Assembly: GCA_037693485.1 (NCBI GenBank)
Contig: CM075348.1
Location: 129,157,609-129,221,608 of the forward strand
DNA from: Kitagawia praeruptora
Taxonomy: Eukaryota > Streptophyta > Magnoliopsida > Apiales > Apiaceae
DNA: 64,000 bases
Direction of reading: 5' to 3'
Shown here: piece after piece, positions 57,101-64,000 of the stretch
Layout of the letters: every line of letters starts with the position of its first letter
Numbering within the stretch: position 1 is the first letter of the stretch
Notes under the pieces: model-generated
What the model was told of the DNA's origin: nothing
Seen by the model: only the letters and a program-made list of their open reading frames with translations
Databases searched by the model: none
Translations under genes and position numbers: made by a program

Positions 57101-58746
57101 GATGGATTGACTCTACTACTGGTGTCTCCACAGAAGTGGGATGAGTTACACCAGTAGTTGACACAGGCACAGAGTCTCTAGTGAAAACTAGTTGAACCTC
57201 TGTGTTTGTGATGGTGTCATTAGGAGATGCCCCAGCATGCATTCCCTAACCATCTAAATGTGAGTCCTGGGTGGTGAACAGGGTGTCATGCACCAAGTCA
57301 CTTGAGTTCATTGGCTCATCAAGAGAAAAGAATTCTTGATGATCAATGCCTTGCTCCTCAATTGCTTGAGTTGCAGGCTGCAAAGAAATATGAGATGAAG
57401 ATTCTGGAAGAGTAGTGTATTGTAGAGTAGATTTTGGCAACTCCCCCTGAGAGATAGAGGGAGTTTCAAGTATGATGTGTTCTCCACTCAGTGTAGTGCC
57501 AGCCTTATCACTCCCATGTGCTGACTCAATACAAGAAGGTGCATTGGGGAGGATGCTTGATTCTATAGATGCACCCTGTTGAGAGGACACATCTAGTGAG
57601 CTGTTTGCCCCTGATTTTACAACTTCAGCCATTTGTGTGACTGAAGAGGTGGTCTTAGTTTTCTTCTTCTTCTTTGGCCTTAGTAAGGGTGACTCTGGTT
57701 CCTCACTTTCTAGACCTAGTTCAACAGCTAATGCTGCTTCAGATAAAATATTTAAGGGTGCAGACATTACTTCATTTCTCTTCTTTTTACTAACATCACC
57801 CTTTTGAGAGGATGATGCAGTTGGTTCAGTAATTGGTAAAGTGTTTGGTTGAGAGGGTTGGTTAGCTAGCCCTGGGTTAGCATTTTGTTCTACTTGCTTG
57901 GGCTTAGCTAACTCAGACTTAGAGGCAAATGTTGGCATGTTGTGGGGGTAAGTTCTAAACAAACTCTCCATATGAGGAGTTATGTTAAGTCTTACATCCA
58001 CATCATTCCTAGTCTCCAAATTACCAAAAATGAGTTTGGTCATGGATTTAGGATAGCCTATTCTATTTTTATTCATCCCATCTAATTCAATCAATTTATC
58101 ATCTAAGAAGTTTAGGACAGATTGAATAAAACGAGGGAAGAAAATTTCATTACCTCTCTTGGCTGAATTCTTACCAAGTCTCCCATACAGCCTGCAGAAT
58201 GATGAGACCAATGTCTATCTTCTTTCATTAAGCTAAGGCATAGCCTATTTGCTGTGCAGGAGTACTGATTTGGTCATAGCTAGATTTTCTTGCAGTGAAG
58301 ACTTGAAGAAGTGTAGCAAACACATAACTCCATTCCTTCCTCAAATGCTTCCTGTTCAAGTGCCCAAGACTGATTCTGTCTGCATATTTGATGAAATCAA
58401 AGAAATCTTCCAATTCAGCATTTGTAGCAAGTGGGTCATACACCTCTCCTTTGGTACCCATCCCAAGTGCCTCATTCATATCCTCTGTGGTGATAGTGAG
58501 ATTTTTATCTTGAATCTTGCAGTAGATGATGTACGAGGATATTGCAGAGTCAAGAGCCACCACCTCCACTGTAGCAGACTGCCAAAACTGTTCTAAAATG
58601 TCGAGATACAGAGTTGGGTTAACAGATAGAGCATTCTTGATGTACGATTCAGACATCCACTTCACAAAGCACTTGAAATTGGCGTTGGGTGCTTCAACAT
58701 CACTAGTTAGAGCAATGAAATTGGTGTTGAACTTTACTGTTGCCAT
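54169..58746 (-). pseudogene. Extra 3' (env-position) ORF of copia element, decayed
   Basis: The ATG at 58746 starts MATVKFNTNFIALTSDVEAP. The frame runs to a stop at 58228, resumes in another frame from 58211 to 57246 and, past single stops, to 55947. It then returns to the first frame from about 56028 to 54169 with stops at 55408 and 54958. Two frameshifts and a few nonsense changes would thus break a single ancestral ORF of about 1500 codons. The N-terminal 170 residues look folded (CFVKWMSESYIKNALSVNP, LEQFWQSATV). A long Ser/Thr/Pro-rich and lysine-rich middle follows, then a coiled-coil-like region. The C-terminus has YDEDQLQFIWAQRIYHVAI and VKFNPYIIEYKKYGRNVKIR. I recognise it only as the unnamed ORF that plant SIRE-type elements carry after pol; no signal peptide or fusion-type membrane segment is visible. 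Confidence 0.7.
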
Positions 58747-58844
58747 TTGTGTGTGAGAGAGAGAGAGAAGAAATCGAAGGTTGAAGAAGAAATTTAGCTT
58801 TTGCAGTTAGGGTTTCAGAGGTTTTGGGAGTTTGGATGCTTGAG

Positions 58845-59340
58845 AAATCGAATGAAATGAATCGAATAGATGTGAAGTTGTAAAAGTATGAAGTACTTGA
58901 ATTGTCGATTAGATGTATGTTCTGTATCGACAAGTCAGGCATTCGAGAAGTAGAAAACAACTATTCGAGAAGTCAAGAAAGGCTTATTCGATAACTCAAG
59001 CAGGTTGTAGCTCACAGCTGGCAGTTATCTAACTTAGAAATAAATCTAAATTAGGTAAAATATGTTTTTATGAGTAATTCTGAATTCTGAATAAAAATCC
59101 AAAATCGGTTAAAATTCAGCGAGAAATCAGCCTTTTCAAATGATTCGAGAACTCAAATATAGTATTCGAGAACTCAATCAATCGAGAACTAAAACACTAT
59201 ATTCGAGAAGTCAAGGAAACCTCTATTCGAGAACTCTAAAAGGCTCTATTCGAGAACTTGAGAGTGCTCTAAAGAGACTTGTTAGAGATGTCGAATAGTG
59301 AATCACTTGAGAAGTCTGACTTGTCGAATTATACTCATAG
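58845..59340. repeat. Second TTCGAGAA cluster, upstream of the 3' ORF
   Basis: Seven exact TTCGAGAA octamers start at 58942, 58964, 59144, 59165, 59202, 59226 and 59249, with relatives such as TTCGATAA and ATCGAGAA between them. The block lies between the end of pol (59601) and the ATG of the extra 3' ORF (58746), in that ORF's leader. Confidence 0.7.
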
Positions 59341-59600
59341 AAACTCAATTTTCACTATCTTTTCAAAATTTACCAGCCATATTCATTCACGAATATTCTA
59401 GCAAATTAAACAGTGATTTTCTCAAAATTTCATAGAAATTTCAAGTTAACAAGAGAATATGATCTTCCAAATATGCAACAGATTTGAAATATTTATAAAT
59501 CATATTTCAACCAACACTTACTCCAAAAATATTAAGAATTTAGATAAAGTAAGTGTTTACTGTTGCAACAATCTATATGATGTATTCACCTAGCCAGAAT
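59341..59600. other. Spacer between pol and the repeat-rich leader
   Basis: AT-rich non-coding sequence; no motif recognised. Confidence 0.5.
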
Positions 59601-60993
59601 CTAAAGTCCAATCTCACTAACCAACCTTGTGAAGGTGGCTTCATCTAATGGCTTAGTGAATATATCAGCTAGTTGTTTATCTGTAAAAACATAATGCAAC
59701 TTAATAGTTCCATTAGTTGCATGTTCCCTTATGAAATGATATCTAATGTCAATGTGCTTTGTCCTAGAGTGATTGACAGGATTGGCAACTATAGAGATTG
59801 CACTTGTGTTGTCACACATGATTGGAATTCTTTCCAACACAAGTCCATAATCTCTAAGTTGATTTCTAATCCAAAGCACTTGAGCACAGCAACTTCCAGC
59901 AGCTATGTATTCAGCCTCGGCTGTAGAAGTTGACACAGATTGTTGTTTCTTGCTATACCAAGAGACTAACCTTTGTCCAAGAAACTGGCAGCTACCTGAG
60001 GTGCTTTTCCTATCCACTCTGCATCCAGCATAATCAGCATCAGAATAACTAACCAGATTGACACCTGTGTCCTTAGGATACCATAGTCCCAAGTTTGGAG
60101 TGCCTTTCAGATATCTAAAGATCCTTTTTATAGCAACCAAATGTGATTCTTTTGGATTTGATTGAAACCTTGCACACAAGCATGTAGCAAACATGATGTC
60201 TGGCCTACTTGCAGTGAGATAGAGTAGAGAACCAACCATGCCTCTGTAGACTGAGATATCTACCTTCTTGCCTTTAGCATCTTCATCCAATTTAGTGGCA
60301 GTGGTCATGGGTGTCTTTGCAGGTGAGCAATCTTCCAAGTCAAACTTCTTCAATAAATCCTTGATATACTTGGTCTGACTGATAAAGATACCATCCTTCC
60401 TTTGACTGACTTGCAACCCAAGAAAGAATGTCAACTCTCCCATCATACTCATCTCATATCTGCTCATGCTTCTTGTAAAACAATGTCTTGTCCAGTGTGC
60501 CTCTAGTGAATTGATTCTCAAGAAGAAATTGTGATAATGTATCATACCATGCTCTTGGAGCCTGCTTAAGTCCATACAATGCCTTAAGCAATCTGTAGAC
60601 AAATTCTGGGAAGTGTGGATCCTCAAAACCAGGTGGTTGTTGCACATAAACTTCTTCTTCCAACTCTCCATTCAGAAATGCACTTTTGACATCCATTTGA
60701 TATACTTTAAAGTTTGAATGAACAGCAAATGCCAAGAATATTCTGATGGCTTCCAATCTAGCAACAGGAGCAAATGTCTCATCATAATCAATGCCTTCCT
60801 GTTGAGAGTATCCTTTTGCAACCAACCTTGCTTTGTTCCTTATAATTATACCATCTTCATCCATCTTATTCTTTAGAACCCATTTTGTTCCAAAAATGGT
60901 TCTGTTCTTTGGTGCAGGCACAAGTTCCCATACTTTGTTCCTTTCAAATTGATTCAGCTCCTCTTGCATAGCAATAATCCAATCTGGATCCAA
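59601..60993 (-). pseudogene. Copia RT-RNase H with deleted catalytic segment
   Basis: The first piece (60993-60454) has the copia RT start WIIAMQEELNQFERNKVWEL, KARLVAKGYSQQEGIDYDET, FAPVARLEAIR, MDVKSAFLNGELEEEVYVQQ and LYGLKQAPRAWYD, ending in TLFYKKHEQI. The next piece is in another frame and resumes at SRYEMSMMGELTFFLGLQVS. The 25-35 residues normally between them, with the catalytic YVDD box, are absent. The rest is intact: YLKGTPNLGLWYP, the RNase H start YSDADYAGCRVDRKSTSG, STAEAEYIAAGSCCAQ, RTKHIDIRYHFIRE and DIFTKPL. The enzyme cannot be active. Confidence 0.87.
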
Positions 60994-61023
60994 CAGTGCA
61001 TCATCAAGTCTCTTAGGCTCAAC

Positions 61024-62694
61024 TTATGATAGAAAACAGCCATAGAGGCACTCATTCTGAGTTGCTCTCCAAGTCCTTACTCCTGCATTAGGATCGCCAA
61101 TGATTTGCTCTGCAGTGTGTGATCTATCCCATTTCCTTGAGTGCTCAGCCTGATTTCTAATTCTTGATGTTGCTTCATCATCCACATCATGGTCATTCTC
61201 ATTTCCTCCCCCTGTGAAGTTGCCACTACTCACAGGTGTGTCTTGGATGCTTGTTTCTTCACTATTGATTGGCACAAATTCTTCTCTTATATCATCATTC
61301 ACTTGAGTTTGTTGAACTCGAGTTTCAACTTCAGTTTCAGTCTCTTCATTAGAATCATCTAGATTATCAAACTTCAATGGATCTTTATCTTCATCATTGG
61401 CTTCTTCTAGTCCAGGTAGTTTCCTGTCATCAAATGTCACATCTGTGCTTTCCATAACTTTTTTTTGACTGATGACATAAACCTTGTATGCAATTCTTTC
61501 CATAGAGTAGCCAAGAAAAATTCCTTCAAATGCTTTTGCATCAAATTTTTTAACATATTCAGAATTATCCTTCAATACAAAGCATTTGCTTCCAAAAGTA
61601 TGAACATACTTTAGAGTGGGCTTCTTTCCAGTCATCAAATTATAAGGTGTCTTTCCAGTGTTTTTGTTGATGAGGGTTCTGTTCTGGATATAGCATGCAG
61701 TGCTTACAGCCTCAGCCCAAAAACATGTAGACATTTTTGCATCAAGTAACATTGTTCTAGTAGCCTCAATTAGAGTTCTATTCTTTCTCTCAACAACTCC
61801 ATTTTGTTGTGGAGTCCTTGGAGCTGAGAATTGCTGAGAAATACCATTCTCTTTACAGAATGCTTCAAGTATGGCATTTCTGAACTCTGTTCCATTATCA
61901 CTTCTCAGGGCAATCACACTTGCATTGTTGGTCTTTGCTTCCTTGTCAACTTTCTTTATATGCTCAATGATTACTAGTGGAGCCTCATCTTTTGATGCTA
62001 GAAATTCCACCCATGTATACCTTGTAAAATCATCAACCATCACCAAGGCATACTTCTTTCTTCCTAGTGACATAATATTGACAGGCCCAAACAAATCCAT
62101 ATGAATGAGTTGTAGGGGCTTGATTATAGATGTCACTGTCTTTGTCTTGTGGCTTGATCTTTTCATCTTTCCTTTTTGACAAGCCTCACACACTCCTTCT
62201 TGACAGAATTCAAGTGTGGGCATGCCTCTCACTAACTCTCTTTTGACTAGAGAATTAATGGCTTTGAAGTTCAGGTGTGATAGTTTCTTGTGCCACAGCC
62301 AACAATCTTCATTTGATGCTTTTGAGTAAAAGCAACAAATTTTGTCCTTGTTTGCAGAATCCATATTAGCTACAAACAGGCTTCCCTTCCTTACTCCAGA
62401 TAGAGCAAAATCACCAGTCTTCTTGTGGGTGATCAAACATTCATCTTTGTCAAAATCCACCTTGAATCCCCTATCAGTAAACTGACCAACACTTAGCAGA
62501 TTATGCTTGAGCCCCTTGACTAGTGTTACATCTTCAATGATGACATTACCAACTTTCAACTTGCCATATCCCAATGTGTTACCCATGCTGTCATCTCCAA
62601 AAGCAACCATTGGGCCAGCCTTTTCCTCATATTGTGATAGCAGGGCCATATCACCAGTCATATGATTTGAGCATCCACTGTCCAAAATCCACAT
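61024..62694 (-). CDS. Copia protease and integrase (pol, N-terminal part)
   Basis: A frame of 556 codons begins MWILDSGCSNHMTGDMALLS, with the aspartic protease motif DSG. The integrase zinc domain follows with LWHKKLSHLNFKAINSLVK and CEACQKGKMKRSSHK. The catalytic core has HMDLFGPVNIMSLGRKKYAL, then LRSDNGTEFRN and TPQQNGVVERKNRTL, so the D,D,E residues are present. After the core comes SKCFVLKDNSEYVKKFDAKA and a variable acidic linker to the RT. The frame ends in a stop at 61024, about 30 bp before the RT piece. The first ATG is probably not a true start, because pol is normally made as a fusion with gag. Confidence 0.87.
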   Translation of the reverse strand: MWILDSGCSNHMTGDMALLSQYEEKAGPMVAFGDDSMGNTLGYGKLKVGNVIIEDVTLVKGLKHNLLSVGQFTDRGFKVDFDKDECLITHKKTGDFALSGVRKGSLFVANMDSANKDKICCFYSKASNEDCWLWHKKLSHLNFKAINSLVKRELVRGMPTLEFCQEGVCEACQKGKMKRSSHKTKTVTSIIKPLQLIHMDLFGPVNIMSLGRKKYALVMVDDFTRYTWVEFLASKDEAPLVIIEHIKKVDKEAKTNNASVIALRSDNGTEFRNAILEAFCKENGISQQFSAPRTPQQNGVVERKNRTLIEATRTMLLDAKMSTCFWAEAVSTACYIQNRTLINKNTGKTPYNLMTGKKPTLKYVHTFGSKCFVLKDNSEYVKKFDAKAFEGIFLGYSMERIAYKVYVISQKKVMESTDVTFDDRKLPGLEEANDEDKDPLKFDNLDDSNEETETEVETRVQQTQVNDDIREEFVPINSEETSIQDTPVSSGNFTGGGNENDHDVDDEATSRIRNQAEHSRKWDRSHTAEQIIGDPNAGVRTWRATQNECLYGCFLS

Positions 62695-62735
62695 GACCTT
62701 CTTTTCACTTTTTTAGCCCTGCAAACACAAAGGTA

Positions 62736-63983
62736 TTACTTTTCCTTTGGTACCCAAACAAGTTTGGGTCCATGTGACTTAGAAACAGTTTTATCATAAA
62801 CAACATGCTTGTCAACTTTCTTGGCATTAGTCTTATTGTCACTGTTAGAAGTCTTGGAACCTGAGGTTTCAGACTTAGGTGACAGAGGTACCTTCCTAGC
62901 TTTAGGAGGACTCGAAGACTTTGACCTGGTGTAGTGTGTGTGAGAATTGTGACTGATACAACCATCAATGAATTGCCTTCTCAGATTGAAATAACTAGTC
63001 ATAACATTCATATTGCATGGCATACAATCAAATTTATCACAAAATGGTGCATCTCTATGTCTTAGAGGCACAGAACAATCATAGAAAGGTTTAGATACAC
63101 TACCAGCAGGTTTCTTGCATGCATGAGTTAAATGATTGGTACTGAAACAGTTTTGACAAGTTTTCCTAGGGGCATTAGGCATATAAGAATAGTTGTTATC
63201 TTTGTTAATCCCTAACTTGCCATTTCTGTTCTGTTTCTTCTTAGTCACTTTCTTTTCTGATTCACTGTTCCCAGCTGAAACAAACTTAACAAACTTCTTA
63301 GGTCTTGGCCTATCAACTACTGGCTCCTTGGCTTTTGACTTGACACTCTCACTCTTGGAAGATGTTTGTTGTTCATTTGATTGTGCCTCATCCTCATCAT
63401 TCAACATTTGTTTGATGAGTAAGGCATCCTCATCAATTTCAAATGTTGGTTCCTTAAAAATTGGATTTTCAGTCTTTTTCAAAATGTGAGGCACTTCCTC
63501 ATGAACAACTGTGTCATCTTCAATGACAGCATAACCTTTTCTCTGTTTAAGAGTGTCATAATCAAGTCCAATAGCAACCTTGGGTTTTGCTTCAATTTTC
63601 TCACAGTAGGATTTCACTAGACCAGATGATTTCTTGAAAGTTTTTAGTTTGAATTCATTTTCAGCTAATTCATCCCTAAGAGCCTTTTCAACCTGACTAG
63701 CACACAAAACCTTATTCTGCAGATATTCAACTTATTTCTTAAGGTTTTCTACTTGCATAGCAGTTAGCTCAAGTTCCTCATTCTTTTTGGTTAACATTTC
63801 ATTTCTAGTAGACAGTTTAACAATCTCTTCATTAGCAGCAGTCATACTAGTATGAATGTTAAACATTTCAACAGATAGTTGTTCAATCATGCATTTATAC
63901 TCTGAAACAGACATGTCTATAGTAGTGAGAGATGGTACCTGAGGGTCTGATGGAGATGTGTCATCCTTGGAATTGGCCATCAA
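62736..63983 (-). pseudogene. Copia gag, C-terminal portion, with one internal stop
   Basis: The frame runs from 63983 (a coiled-coil-like segment with MIEQLSVEMFNIHTSMTAAN) to a TAA at 63732-63734. It continues in the same frame through LCASQVEKALRDELAENEFK and a long Lys/Glu/Ser-rich stretch. A CCHC zinc knuckle CQNCFSTNHLTHAC lies near 63150. A stop at 62736 separates it from pol. The N-terminal gag core would lie beyond the right edge. Confidence 0.75.
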
Positions 63984-64000
63984 GGCATAATTGCAGAATT

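Larger units (their letters stand above)
52535..64000 (-). mobile_element. SIRE-like Ty1/copia element, minus strand, continuing past the window
   Basis: Reading right to left: gag, protease-integrase, RT-RNase H, a repeat-rich leader, a decayed extra 3' ORF, polypurine tract and 3' LTR. The 5' LTR and PBS lie beyond 64000. The left LTR end at 52535 sits in the LINE RT; the target copy is expected to be CATTT (52530-52534). Order and content fit the SIRE/Maximus group. Frameshifts, stops and an RT deletion show it is not autonomous. Confidence 0.88.

Overview
This is a stretch of dicot plant nuclear DNA: spliced genes with GT-AG introns, plant-type LTR retrotransposons (Athila, Tekay/Del, Tat and SIRE-like copia lineages), Stowaway and Tourist MITEs, and a chloroplast starch synthase gene. 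An asterid, possibly Apiaceae, is my guess from the general look of the repeats; nothing here proves it.

Only two intact host genes are visible. They stand back to back in the middle: a starch synthase II gene (SS2-like, minus strand, 8 coding exons, 32393-39839, about 738 residues) and a DUF1666-family gene of unknown function (plus strand, 5 coding exons, 42424-47943, about 788 residues). About 2.6 kb lies between their start codons. It holds a Stowaway MITE, an ACGT-core palindrome and a tiny retroposon-like footprint.

Left part (1-29597) is a nest of retroelements. The 3' end of a copia element (1-1853) interrupts the gag of a minus-strand Tekay-like element (gag 1848-3029, 5' LTR 3934-6887 plus 22892-23144). 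That LTR was split by a nearly intact Athila-type element (6888-22886, target duplication ATAAT). The Athila 5' LTR was in turn split by a 5.2-kb CACTA transposon (7266-12446, target duplication AAT). The CACTA element carries exon fragments of at least four host gene families, all on one strand: ferritin, a DUF21/CBS protein, a DUF2431 protein and adenine phosphoribosyltransferase. To the right come a decayed plus-strand Tekay-like element (23145 to about 26266) and a truncated minus-strand Tat-like element (about 26267-29597).

From 29916 to 32181 there are two hAT-like non-autonomous elements with perfect 8-bp target duplications. The larger has swallowed a piece that looks like an LTR promoter. 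The long intron of the DUF1666 gene holds nested MITEs, including two almost identical Stowaway copies in inverted orientation.

Right part (48742-64000): a Tourist-like MITE, a decayed L1-type LINE (49753-52534), and a minus-strand SIRE-like copia element inserted into the LINE. The copia element runs past the window edge. Its RT has lost the active-site segment. Its LTR and the leader of its extra 3' ORF both carry clusters of TTCnnGAA repeats.

I found no CRISPR array, rRNA, tRNA or prokaryotic-type system. The most unusual objects are the multi-gene Pack-type CACTA and the TTCnnGAA clusters.
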